From Phycicoccus sp. Root101 (GTDB taxonomy: Bacteria; Actinomycetota; Actinomycetes; Actinomycetales; Dermatophilaceae), in contig NZ_LMCM01000009.1 in assembly GCF_001426245.1 (NCBI RefSeq), positions 372,001-436,000 of the forward strand: DNA of 64,000 nt. Reading direction: 5' to 3'. The translations under genes were made by a program, and so were the position numbers. Shown piece after piece: positions 1-9,873 of the stretch. The notes under the pieces were generated by a model, which did no database searches, was not told the DNA's origin, and saw only the letters and a program-made list of their open reading frames with translations. Within the stretch, counting starts at the first letter, position 1, and the number at the start of each line of letters is the position of its first letter.

Positions 1-1355
1 GACTCGGTGTCGGCGTGCGCCTCGGGGAGGCGGCCACCGCGGGCGAGCTGGGCGATCGTGCTCAGGCTGAGCTGGTCGGGCCCGGCGATCACTGCCATGG
101 CGCGCGACTCGGCGGCGTTGAGGACGGCGGCCTGGCTCGGGTCGGCCTCGCTGCCGCCGACGTACGCGCGGTAGCGGTCCATGGCGACGAGGAGCTCACC
201 CAGTGCGCGCTTCAGCGAGGCCTGGTCGTGCCACGGCAGCACCTGCTCGACCAGCCGCATCAACCGGTTGACCTCCGCGGCCTGCACCTCACGCACGACC
301 TGCCGCTTGGCGTCGACGACCATGGCGTCGAGGTCCTCCTGGTGCCCGACGACCTGGTTCAGCAGGTCGGTGAGCGGTCCCTTGCCCGCGGGGTCGACGA
401 AGACGCCGCCGACCCGGAGGAGGGTGTCGTACCCCGTCGTCCCGGCACAGCGCCAGGTGTCGGGGAGCTCCTCGTGCCCCTCGAGGATCTTCTCCGCCAC
501 CACCCACGCGTCGTCCGTGGCCTCGGCCAGCCGGTCGAGGTAGCCACCGGGGTCGGCGAGGCCGTCCGGGTGGTCGATCCGGAACCCGTCGACGAACCCG
601 GACCGGTAGAAGTACAGGAGCAGCCGGTGGGTGGCGTCGAAGACCTCGGGGTCCTCGACCCGCACGGCGGCCAGGGTCGTCACGTCGAAGAAGCGTCGGT
701 AGTTGAGCCGCTGCGCGCCTTCGCGCCAGTCGCACAGCAGGTACCACTGCGCCTCGACGAGCTCGGCCACCGGGAGGTGCTCGGTTCCCGGGCGGACCGG
801 GAACTCGTGGTCGAAGTACCGCAGCACCGCCTCGTCGCCGCGCGGACCGCCGTCCCGGTGGACCGCCAGCTCGCCGGCCGACAGGGCCGAGGAGAGGGGC
901 CCACCGAGGACCGGCACCAGGACCCGGTCGTCCTCGGCCGCCCAGTCCACGTCGAACCAGTGCGCGTACTCCGAGTTGCGCCCCTCGCGCAGCAGCGACC
1001 ACCACTGGCGGTTCAGGTGCGCAGGGGTGGGCGTCGTCATGTGGTTCGGGACCACGTCGACGATCACGCCGAGGCCGTAGAGCGACAGGGTGCGCGACAG
1101 CCTGGCCAGCTCGGTGCCGCCCCCCGCCTCCTCGTTGATGAGGTCGTGGTTGACGACGTCGTAGCCGTGCGTCGAACCGGGCGCCGGCTGCAGGACCGGC
1201 GACAGGTAGGCGTGCGACACCCCGAGGGCGTCGAGGTAGCTCGCCTGCTCCGCCGCGTTGTCGAAGGTGAACCCGCCGTGGACCTGCAGGCGGTACGTCG
1301 CGGTGGGCACCACTCGCCCCTCCGCCGGCCGGTGCGGTGGCGTCCCGCGCTGCAT
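1..1355 (-). CDS. treY: Malto-oligosyltrehalose synthase TreY (N-terminal part, runs off the window)
   Basis: TreY turns the reducing end of a malto-oligosaccharide into an alpha,alpha-1,1 linkage, and TreZ then releases trehalose. About 450 N-terminal residues are visible; the C-terminus lies beyond base 1. The protein opens with PTATYRLQVHGGFTFD, followed by YLSPVLQPAPGSTHGYDVV and VDVVPNHM, the early conserved blocks of this GH13 subfamily. Three in-frame ATGs occur (1376, 1370, 1355). I chose 1355 because AGGAG lies 6 nt upstream of it. The gene sits 75 bp downstream of glgX on the same strand, so the two probably form a glycogen-to-trehalose operon. Identity is firm; the 3' end is not seen. 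Confidence 0.93.
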   Translation of the reverse strand, partial: MQRGTPPHRPAEGRVVPTATYRLQVHGGFTFDNAAEQASYLDALGVSHAYLSPVLQPAPGSTHGYDVVNHDLINEEAGGGTELARLSRTLSLYGLGVIVDVVPNHMTTPTPAHLNRQWWSLLREGRNSEYAHWFDVDWAAEDDRVLVPVLGGPLSSALSAGELAVHRDGGPRGDEAVLRYFDHEFPVRPGTEHLPVAELVEAQWYLLCDWREGAQRLNYRRFFDVTTLAAVRVEDPEVFDATHRLLLYFYRSGFVDGFRIDHPDGLADPGGYLDRLAEATDDAWVVAEKILEGHEELPDTWRCAGTTGYDTLLRVGGVFVDPAGKGPLTDLLNQVVGHQEDLDAMVVDAKRQVVREVQAAEVNRLMRLVEQVLPWHDQASLKRALGELLVAMDRYRAYVGGSEADPSQAAVLNAAESRAMAVIAGPDQLSLSTIAQLARGGRLPEAHADTE

Positions 1356-1430
1356 ACCCGTCTCCTGCATCGTCATCGAACGGTCACTGTGGTCGTCGTC
1401 GGTCGGTCCTCGACACCCCTGACAGGGAGA

Positions 1431-3596
<2,166 letters not shown>

Positions 3597-3794
3597 GAAT
3601 CGCCTTCGTGTTCTTGTCGTGTCCCGGGCCACGAGGTGGTCGGGGACAGGATCTGCTGGTGAGGGCGGCATTGGCCTCGCGTGGAGCCCATTGTGCCGGA
3701 GGTGGGGGTCACGCGCTGACGAGCAGCGACGCCGTGCCGCCGTGACCGGCCGCGGACCGACCTCGGACGGACCGTCGCGACCGGCCGCGGACCA

Positions 3795-3814
3795 CGGTAA
3801 GCGCTCGCTCAGTA
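3795..3814. promoter_or_regulatory. Imperfect TetR-type operator upstream of fabG
   Basis: TAAGCGCTCGCTCAGT in this stretch matches the operator at 11035-11054 at most positions (core TAAGCGCT, then GCT, then AGT) but is a less perfect palindrome. It lies 57-76 bp before the fabG start. The likely ligand is the TetR regulator encoded at 11082-11690 or a relative. The resemblance is seen in sequence; regulation is inference. Confidence 0.5.
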
Positions 3815-3870
3815 GAGTGCAGGGCATAGCACGACCCCACCCGACCCGTCCCACCCCTTGGAGGACCTCC

Positions 3871-4626
3871 ATGACCACCCAGCGCGTCGCGATCGTCACC
3901 GGAGCAGCCCGCGGCATCGGTGCCGCCACCGCCAAGCGACTGGCGGCCGAGGGGCACGCCGTCGGGGTGCTCGACCTCGACGAGGGGTCCTGCGCCGAGA
4001 CCGTCGCCGCGATCACGGGTGCCGGCGGCCGCGCCGTCGCCGTGGGCGTCGACGTCGCGAAGGCCGACCAGGTCGAGGCAGCGGTGCAGCGGGTGGCCGA
4101 CGAGCTGGGCGCGCCGACGATCCTGGTCAACAACGCCGGGATCACGCGCGACAACCTGCTGTTCAAGATGACCGAGCAGGACTGGGACTCGGTCATGGAC
4201 GTGCACCTGCGGGGCTCGTTCCTCATGACCCGCGCCGTCCAGAAGCACATGACCGAGGCGAAGTACGGCCGCATCGTCAACCTCTCCTCGACGTCCGCCC
4301 AGGGCAACCGTGGCCAGGTCAACTACTCGGCGGCGAAGGCGGGCCTGCAGGGCTTCACCAAGACCCTGGCCATCGAGCTCGGGAAGTTCGGTGTCACGGC
4401 GAACGCCGTGGCGCCCGGTTTCATCCAGACCGAGATGACCAAGATGACCGCCGAGCGGATCGGGGTCTCCTTCGAGGACTTCATCGCCCACTCGGCCAAG
4501 GAGATCCCCGTGGCACGCGTCGGCCAGCCGGAGGACATCGCCGCGACCATCGCGTTCCTCACCTCCGAGGAGGCCGGCTTCGTCTCCGGCCAGGTCATCT
4601 ACGTCGCCGGCGGACCACAGGACTGA
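3871..4626 (+). CDS. fabG: 3-oxoacyl-ACP reductase family SDR (FabG)
   Basis: A short-chain dehydrogenase, probably reducing 3-oxoacyl-ACP or -CoA with NADPH in fatty acid metabolism. The 251 residues show the cofactor motif TGAARGIGA near residue 12, NNAG near residue 89, and the catalytic triad in SSTSAQGNRGQVNYSAAKAG (Ser, Tyr, Lys). The C-terminus FVSGQVIYVAGGPQD is typical of FabG. The ATG at 3871 was chosen because GGAGGA lies 5 nt upstream and the Rossmann motif begins right after it; the frame is open further upstream. Its stop overlaps the next start (TGATG), implying translational coupling. A TetR-like operator lies upstream. The exact substrate is unknown. Confidence 0.9.
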   Translation: MTTQRVAIVTGAARGIGAATAKRLAAEGHAVGVLDLDEGSCAETVAAITGAGGRAVAVGVDVAKADQVEAAVQRVADELGAPTILVNNAGITRDNLLFKMTEQDWDSVMDVHLRGSFLMTRAVQKHMTEAKYGRIVNLSSTSAQGNRGQVNYSAAKAGLQGFTKTLAIELGKFGVTANAVAPGFIQTEMTKMTAERIGVSFEDFIAHSAKEIPVARVGQPEDIAATIAFLTSEEAGFVSGQVIYVAGGPQD

Positions 4627-5609
4627 TGCCGCCGACCGAGTTCGTCGACACCCCCCGCCCCGCTCGGACGATCACCTGCGACGGCAGCCTGGTGCGGCCG
4701 ATGGCTGCCGAGGCGTGGAAGGCCACCTTCCCGCCCGCCAACATCGCCCTCCGGTATGCCGTGACGGCCGTGCTCGGCGTGGTGGTCTGGTTGTCGACGC
4801 ACTCGGCGTTCCTCACGGCCGCGATCGCCGTCCTCGCGCCGACGGTGGTTCTGCTCGTGTCCCGCCTGCGCCTGCACCAGTCGATCCGGGCGGTCGTGGG
4901 GGCGGGCCGGGTGCTCACCTCCGGCTACGACGCGCAGGGGCGGTTCGTCGTCGACCGGGCGACCGGTTCGCTGGACTTCGCCGCAGGGGCGGCCAGGGCC
5001 GTCACGCGCGTCGGAGAGGTCACGGTGGTCCGATCCCGGTCCCGCCAGCCGGCGTTCGTCACCGCCTCGGAGCTGCTGACGGCCGACGACGCGGACTTCC
5101 TCACCTCGACGTCCGCGAACGGTGACCTGGTCGAAGGCTTCCGGGCCGCTCACCCCGAGGTCACGTCGCCGCTGCTGGTCACCCCGGCTGTGCAGCAGGC
5201 CACCGTGCGCCTCATGCGTCGCGCGCTGGTCCGTCACCCGTTCCTCCAGGTGGCCGTGGCCGCCTCCGTGCTCACCGTCGCCATCTCCGACCACCGCCTG
5301 CTGGCCGCCGCGGTCGTGGCCACCCTCGGGCTCGCCGTGGTGGTCATCCTCGAGTTCGGGCTCGTCCGCACCGGGACGAAAGCGCTGTTCTCCGAGGGAA
5401 CGGTCGTCGGCGCCGCGCTCCTCGACGACGGCCTGGTGCTGCACGTCCCGGGTTATCCGTCCCACCTCGGCACCGACGAGCTGCGCACCGTGCGCGCCGA
5501 CGACGACGGGGTCGTGATCCGCACGCGTCGCCAACGCGTCCACCTCCTGCCGCTCGGCACCCTGGACGCCGACGGCACCGCCCGCCTGCTCGGGCTCGTC
5601 GCGCGCTGA
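4626..5609 (+). CDS. Membrane protein with internally duplicated two-TM plus soluble-domain unit
   Basis: No function recognised. The 327 residues fall into two similar halves. Each has a short lead-in, a hydrophobic hairpin of two membrane segments (about residues 40-80 and 205-245), and a roughly 70-residue hydrophilic beta-rich stretch. The second half ends in VVIRTRRQRVHLLPLG, whose pattern is like the C-terminal part of YcxB-like domains. The start overlaps the fabG stop by one base. The gene at 5777-6817 has the same duplicated architecture and recognisably similar segments, so the two look like a local gene duplication. A role at the membrane is inferred only from the hydrophobic segments. 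Confidence 0.75.
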   Translation: MPPTEFVDTPRPARTITCDGSLVRPMAAEAWKATFPPANIALRYAVTAVLGVVVWLSTHSAFLTAAIAVLAPTVVLLVSRLRLHQSIRAVVGAGRVLTSGYDAQGRFVVDRATGSLDFAAGAARAVTRVGEVTVVRSRSRQPAFVTASELLTADDADFLTSTSANGDLVEGFRAAHPEVTSPLLVTPAVQQATVRLMRRALVRHPFLQVAVAASVLTVAISDHRLLAAAVVATLGLAVVVILEFGLVRTGTKALFSEGTVVGAALLDDGLVLHVPGYPSHLGTDELRTVRADDDGVVIRTRRQRVHLLPLGTLDADGTARLLGLVAR

Positions 5610-5653
5610 CGCCGCACTGCCCCGTCCCCTCAAGGGCGACCTGAGCCCGTTCC

Positions 5654-5698
5654 TGCACGAATCGCCCCCACCCACCCGGATCGAGGGCGATCCGTGCA
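5654..5698. terminator. Long hairpin after the duplicated membrane protein
   Basis: TGCACGAATCGCCC and GGGCGATCCGTGCA form a 14-bp stem with one mismatch around a 17-nt loop, 44 bp after the stop of the upstream gene. There is no U-tract, which is usual for actinobacterial terminators. It lies before the paralogous gene starting at 5777, so the two paralogues may be transcribed separately. Confidence 0.6.
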
Positions 5699-5776
5699 CG
5701 AAGCGGCACGACTCGTCCGAACGTCCACGAGCCGCGCCAACCACCCGTCGGCCTCCTGTCCTCGCACCTACACTCC

Positions 5777-6817
5777 GTGGCCGTGGGGGACGAACGACAG
5801 ACCGAGCCCGTGGCAGCCGACTGGGCGGGCGTGCTGCCCACGACGGCTGCTCTGCCGAGGCCCCCGGTCGAGGTGTCCTGCGACGAGGCCCTGGTACGTC
5901 GGGCGACGCGCTCCGCGGTCGTGCTCACCGTGGTGGGGCCGCGCAGCCTGTGGGCCGTCGTGGTCGCCGTCGTCGCGAGCGCCTGCGTCCTGGCCCAGTT
6001 CGACGCGATCCCGTGGTGGGTCTTCGGTGTCGTCACGGCGGGGTACTACGCCCTCCAGGTCGTGGCCACCTCGGCGCGGCTCACGCGCGCGTTCCGCCAG
6101 ATGCTCCCCCTCGGGACGACCGTGCGGTCCTGGTATGCCGCTCCGGAGGTGCTCGTCATGGAGACCGGCAACGGGCGCACGGAGTTCCGGGCCGGATCCC
6201 TGGCCTCGGCGCGCCGACGCGGCTCCGTCCTGCAGCTGCGGCTGCGCCGCAACCGGCGCCGGGGCTTCGTGCTCGGCGCCATGCTGACCGACGCCGACCT
6301 CGGGTTCCTCCTCACCCCGGCGCCCCCCGGCCACCACCCCCTTCCCGCCATGAACGGAGCCGAGCTTCCCATCGTGGTCGTCGTGACCGCCCCCGTGCGG
6401 CAGGCCATCCGACGAGCGGTCCTCGTCTTCCTGTGGCGCCGACCCAGCGTCGTGGTCCTCCTCGCCCTCTCCGCCCTCCTGCTCGCTGCCGCGGTCCTGC
6501 TGGACCCTGCCTATGCCGCCGCGCCGGCCTTCATCCTCGGCATGCTCGGTCTGAGCACGGTGGTGACCCTGAGAGGGGTCCAGCGGACCTACCCGCCCGG
6601 ACTGGTCATCCAGGCAGCGATCACCGACGGCGGCCTGCGGTTGCGCACCGGCGACGACCTGGAGGACACCTTCGTGCTGAGGTCTGCCCGTCGGGGCGTG
6701 GTCGGTCGGCGGGTCGTCCGCATCGACCGGCAGCAGGGTCAGCCCTCGATCTTCCTGCCGCGCGACCTGTTCCCCCCGGCGGAGCTGGCCCGGTTGCAGC
6801 GCGCGATCGGCGCCTGA
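5777..6817 (+). CDS. Paralogue of the duplicated two-TM membrane protein
   Basis: A 346-residue unrecognised membrane protein with the same plan as the gene at 4626-5609: two repeats, each with a pair of membrane segments (about residues 50-90 and 215-260) and a hydrophilic domain. Segment LTDADLGFLL in repeat one corresponds to LTADDADFLT in the neighbour, supporting common descent. The C-terminus VVRIDRQQGQPSIFLPRDLF parallels the neighbour's terminal strand. The GTG at 5777 has no strong Shine-Dalgarno; a second GTG six bases on is equally possible. Function unknown; a YcxB-like fold is only a guess from the TM-TM-beta pattern. Confidence 0.7.
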   Translation: MAVGDERQTEPVAADWAGVLPTTAALPRPPVEVSCDEALVRRATRSAVVLTVVGPRSLWAVVVAVVASACVLAQFDAIPWWVFGVVTAGYYALQVVATSARLTRAFRQMLPLGTTVRSWYAAPEVLVMETGNGRTEFRAGSLASARRRGSVLQLRLRRNRRRGFVLGAMLTDADLGFLLTPAPPGHHPLPAMNGAELPIVVVVTAPVRQAIRRAVLVFLWRRPSVVVLLALSALLLAAAVLLDPAYAAAPAFILGMLGLSTVVTLRGVQRTYPPGLVIQAAITDGGLRLRTGDDLEDTFVLRSARRGVVGRRVVRIDRQQGQPSIFLPRDLFPPAELARLQRAIGA

Positions 6818-6851
6818 AGCGCAACGCAGGTTCGGCCGGTCGGCTGGTCCG

Positions 6852-7235
6852 TTGGTCGCCCAGCCCTGCGCCGGCTGCCTCGAATCCCGGGACACCCGCC
6901 TGCCCCGGATGGCACTGGTCGGGCCGTCCGGGTCGGTGGAGCGGCTGTCGGGCTCCGACCGCTACGCGACCGCCGTGACGGTGAGCCGCAGCCGGTGGCC
7001 CGACGGGGCGAGTGCGGCCCTCGCCTCCGGTGCGAACTTCCCCGACGCCCTCTCGCTCGGCCCGTCGACCCGAGGCTACGAGCCCCTGCTCCTCACCGGA
7101 CCCACCCGGCTGCCGGACCCGACCCGGCGTGAGCTGCAACGGCTGCGCCCGTCGGGGGTGACCATCGCCGGCGGCACCTCGGTCGTCGGCACCTCAATCG
7201 AGCGAGAGATCCGCGATCTGCCCGACCTGCCCTGA
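6852..7235 (+). CDS. Single cell-wall-binding repeat 2 (CWB2) fragment
   Basis: The protein carries one clear CWB2-type repeat: RLSGSDRYATAVTVSR, then ASGANFPDALSLGPSTRG, then GVTIAGGTSVVG. Proteins of this family normally carry three such repeats plus a secretion signal; here there is one repeat in about 127 residues and no signal peptide. The start is uncertain: TTG at 6852 or ATG at 6909, neither with a good ribosome-binding site. It may be a decayed remnant or a truncated domain. It converges on the quinone reductase gene across a shared hairpin terminator. Family assignment is solid; whether it makes a functional protein is doubtful. Confidence 0.55.
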   Translation: MVAQPCAGCLESRDTRLPRMALVGPSGSVERLSGSDRYATAVTVSRSRWPDGASAALASGANFPDALSLGPSTRGYEPLLLTGPTRLPDPTRRELQRLRPSGVTIAGGTSVVGTSIEREIRDLPDLP

Positions 7236-7244
7236 ACCGCTCTG

Positions 7245-7270
7245 GCTGACGCCCCCGGCGGGGCGTCAGC
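7245..7270. terminator. Bidirectional hairpin terminator
   Basis: GCTGACGCCCC, a CGGC loop and GGGGCGTCAGC form a perfect 11-bp stem between convergent genes; the right arm covers the stop codon of the quinone reductase gene. Confidence 0.75.
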
Positions 7271-8270
7271 GGGCCATGACGACGAGGCGTCCGGTGGTCC
7301 GACCGGCGCCGAGGCTGGTCAGGGCGGTCGGTGCGTCCCCGAACGCGACCCGCTCGGAGACGACCGGCCTGATCTGGCCGGCATCGGCCATCGCGGTCAG
7401 CGCCGCGTGTGCCTCCCGCGCCACGGCGGGGTCCCGCTGGAGGTACAGCCCCCAGTGCAGGCCCAGGATCGAGTAGTTCTTGACCAGCGCGTGGCCGAGC
7501 GCGGGTGCCGGGATGGTGCCACTGGTGAAACCCACCACCACGATGCGTCCCTCGAACGCGACCACCTTGGTCGAGGCGTCGTAGGACGCCCCACCGACGG
7601 GGTCGAACACCACGTCCGCTCCGGAGCGACCGAGCGCGTCCTTCAGCCCCGCGACCAGGTCGCCGGCGGTCCGGTCGACGACGACGTCCGCACCAGCCTC
7701 GCGGGCCACCGCAGCCTTCGCCTCGCCGCCGACGACCGCGACGACGCGCGCCCCGAGGGCCTTCCCGACCTGGACGGCGGCGCTGCCCACTCCTCCGGCT
7801 GCGGCATGGACGAGCAGCGTCTCGCCCCGGCGCAGGCCGGCCCGCCGGACGAGCCCCACGTATGCCGTCTGGTAGCCGATGGTGAGGCAGCTCGCCGCCG
7901 CGTCGTCGAGGGAGGACGGTGCGGCGAAGGTGCCACCGAGTGGCAGGAGGGCCTCCTGCGCGAGGCCGCCGTGCGGCATCGCGGTCGTGCCGACGACCCG
8001 GTCGCCCACCGACACGTGCGGGTCGGTCGTGACACCACCGTCACCCGGCCCGACCTCCAGCACCTCACCGCAGACCTCGACCCCTGGCACGAACGGCAGC
8101 TCCGGCCGGACCTGGTAGTGGCCGCGCGCCATCAGCACGTCGGGGAAGTTCAGCGCCGTCGCCAGCACCCTGACCCGGACGTGCCCGGCCGGCACCTGCG
8201 GGCTGGGCACCTCTGCGAGGGCGAGGACGTCAGCGGGCTCGCCCAGCGCGGTGACCTGCCATGCGTGCAC
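7266..8270 (-). CDS. NADPH:quinone oxidoreductase family protein (zinc-free MDR)
   Basis: A medium-chain dehydrogenase/reductase of the quinone reductase class, 334 residues, presumably reducing quinones or enones with NADPH in the cytoplasm. ALNFPDVLMARGHYQ and PFVPGVEVCGEVLEVG are the family's N-terminal signatures. AAAGGVGSAAVQVGKALGA is the nucleotide-binding glycine motif. The structural-zinc cysteines of true alcohol dehydrogenases are absent. The GTG start at 8270 has AGGAG 6 nt upstream. It is the last gene of the minus-strand run acyl-CoA dehydrogenase/SDR/SDR/quinone reductase, so it may act in the same acyl-CoA or ketone pathway under TetR control. Confidence 0.87.
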   Translation of the reverse strand: MHAWQVTALGEPADVLALAEVPSPQVPAGHVRVRVLATALNFPDVLMARGHYQVRPELPFVPGVEVCGEVLEVGPGDGGVTTDPHVSVGDRVVGTTAMPHGGLAQEALLPLGGTFAAPSSLDDAAASCLTIGYQTAYVGLVRRAGLRRGETLLVHAAAGGVGSAAVQVGKALGARVVAVVGGEAKAAVAREAGADVVVDRTAGDLVAGLKDALGRSGADVVFDPVGGASYDASTKVVAFEGRIVVVGFTSGTIPAPALGHALVKNYSILGLHWGLYLQRDPAVAREAHAALTAMADAGQIRPVVSERVAFGDAPTALTSLGAGRTTGRLVVMAR

Positions 8271-8306
8271 GCGGTTCTCCTGAGGTCGGACGGGGTGGAG
8301 CGAAGG

Positions 8307-9104
8307 TCAGTCGGTGCCCATGGTGACGGCCGGCAGCGCACCGGCCATCCGCCGCATACCGGCGAGCCAGCGATCGGGATCGCTCGCGCGGCGGGCGTAC
8401 ATCGTGGCCACCTCGGGGTGCGGCAGGACGAGGAAGCGCTCCTCCTCCATCGCAGTGAAGAGGTCGCGCGCCACGTCGTCCGGGTCGACGGCGTCCGGCT
8501 CCATGAGGGCCCGCCCAGCGGTGCCGGAGCTCCACAGCATGTCCGTGCGGACGCCCTGGGGACACACTGCATGGACGCGGATTCCCTTGTCGCCGTAGGT
8601 CATCGAAAGCCACTCGGCAAACGCGTATGCCGCGTGCTTGGTGACGGCATAGGGCGCGGCTCCGGGGATGGAGAGCAGGCCGGCGGCCGAGACGGTCGCG
8701 ACGAACGTGCCACTCCCCCGCTCGAGCCACCCGGGCACGAGCAGTTTGGCGGCGCGCACGTGCGCCATCACGTTGACGTTCCACGAGACGTCCCACGCCT
8801 TCTGGGCCACGGCCTCGGTCCCTCCACGGGCGACGCCCGCGTTCGCGCAGTAGACGTCGATCTCGCCGAGGTGCTGACGGGCCGACTGGACGAGCGCCGC
8901 CACGCCGTCCTCGCTGGAGGCGTCGCCGGCGACCGCGAAGGTGTTGTCCCCCAACGACTCCGCCACGGCGGTGGCGGCCCCGGCGTCGAGGTCATTGACG
9001 ACGACCCGCGCACCGGCAGCGACGAACGCCTTCGCGTACGCGGCCCCGATCCCCCGACCGGCGCCCGTGACGACGACGCCCCGGCCCGCCAGGTCGAGCG
9101 TCAC
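8307..9104 (-). CDS. SDR family oxidoreductase
   Basis: A 265-residue classical short-chain dehydrogenase. TGAGRGIGAAYAKAF is the nucleotide-binding motif, CANAG the structural motif near residue 85, and the triad lies in VSAAGLLSIPGAAPYAVTKH (Ser, Tyr, Lys). The long C-terminal tail after the SDR core (residues about 190-265) resembles the substrate-binding lid of SDRs acting on bulky hydrophobic substrates. The GTG start overlaps the stop of the preceding SDR gene (GTGA), so the pair is probably translationally coupled. Substrate unknown; the acyl-CoA dehydrogenase operon suggests an acyl or ring-derived alcohol. Confidence 0.87.
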   Translation of the reverse strand: MTLDLAGRGVVVTGAGRGIGAAYAKAFVAAGARVVVNDLDAGAATAVAESLGDNTFAVAGDASSEDGVAALVQSARQHLGEIDVYCANAGVARGGTEAVAQKAWDVSWNVNVMAHVRAAKLLVPGWLERGSGTFVATVSAAGLLSIPGAAPYAVTKHAAYAFAEWLSMTYGDKGIRVHAVCPQGVRTDMLWSSGTAGRALMEPDAVDPDDVARDLFTAMEEERFLVLPHPEVATMYARRASDPDRWLAGMRRMAGALPAVTMGTD

Positions 9105-9868
9105 AGGTTGCCGCCGAGGGTGACGCCGCCGTCGACGACGAGCGTCTGCCCCGTCACCCAGCCTGCATCCCTGGACAGCAGGAACGACACGGCTCCCGCG
9201 ATGTCCTCCGGCAGCCCGAGCCGCTTGAGCGGGTAGGCCGAGGCGACCTTCTCCTCACGACCCTCGTAGAGCGCCTCGGCGAACCTGGTCTTCACGACGG
9301 CCGGGGCCACGGCGTTCACGCGGAGGGCCGGTCCGAGCTGGTAGGCCAGCTCCACGGTGAGGTGGATCAGCGCGGCCTTGCTCACGGCGTACCAGCCGAT
9401 CGAACCGGTCGCTCCGAGGCCGGCGATGGAGGCGACGTTGACGATCGCACCGGGGTTGCCCTCGCTGCCGAGTCCGGCAGCGACGGCCTTCTGGGTCCAG
9501 GAGAACGCCGACAGGACGTTGACCTCCATGATCTTGCGCGCCACGTCGAGCGGGGCGTCGAGCATCGGCCCGTACACGGGGTTGATGCCCGTGTTGTTCA
9601 CGAGGTAGTCGAGGCCACCGAAGGTCTCGCGGGCAGCCGCGAGGACCTCGTCCTGGTGCGCCTCGTCGGCGGCGTTCCCGGCGATGCCGAGGGCCTTGGA
9701 CGGTCCGCCGAGGTGGGCGACCGCCTCGGCGAGGGCCTCGGGCTTGCGGGCCGTGATGACCACTCGGGCACCCTCGGCGACCAGCTTCTCGGCGATGCCG
9801 AGGCCGATCCCGCGAGAGGCGCCCGTGACGATCGCGACGGCGTTGTCGTGCGTCGGGTGGGTAGCCAT
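9101..9868 (-). CDS. SDR family oxidoreductase (FabG-like)
   Basis: 255 residues. TGASRGIGLGIAEKL binds the cofactor, NNTGINPVYG replaces the usual NNAG, and IAGLGATGSIGWYAVSKAAL contains the catalytic Tyr and Lys. The C-terminus WVTGQTLVVDGGVTLGG is standard for FabG-like SDRs. The ATG at 9868 was chosen because MATHPTHDNAVAIVTG runs directly into the Rossmann motif, 5 bp after the acyl-CoA dehydrogenase stop. It is the second gene of the TetR-linked operon and probably performs a 3-hydroxyacyl or secondary-alcohol oxidation beside the dehydrogenase. Specificity cannot be told from sequence. Confidence 0.87.
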   Translation of the reverse strand: MATHPTHDNAVAIVTGASRGIGLGIAEKLVAEGARVVITARKPEALAEAVAHLGGPSKALGIAGNAADEAHQDEVLAAARETFGGLDYLVNNTGINPVYGPMLDAPLDVARKIMEVNVLSAFSWTQKAVAAGLGSEGNPGAIVNVASIAGLGATGSIGWYAVSKAALIHLTVELAYQLGPALRVNAVAPAVVKTRFAEALYEGREEKVASAYPLKRLGLPEDIAGAVSFLLSRDAGWVTGQTLVVDGGVTLGGNL

Positions 9869-9873
9869 GGGTG

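Noticed and set aside
3597-4322. N-terminal extension of glgX to 4322
   Set aside because: The extension is antisense to fabG, and glgX homology and a ribosome-binding site start at 3596.
7407-9236. A 609-codon plus-strand frame over the quinone reductase and SDR genes
   Set aside because: Antisense to genes with full catalytic motifs; typical GC-rich shadow frame.
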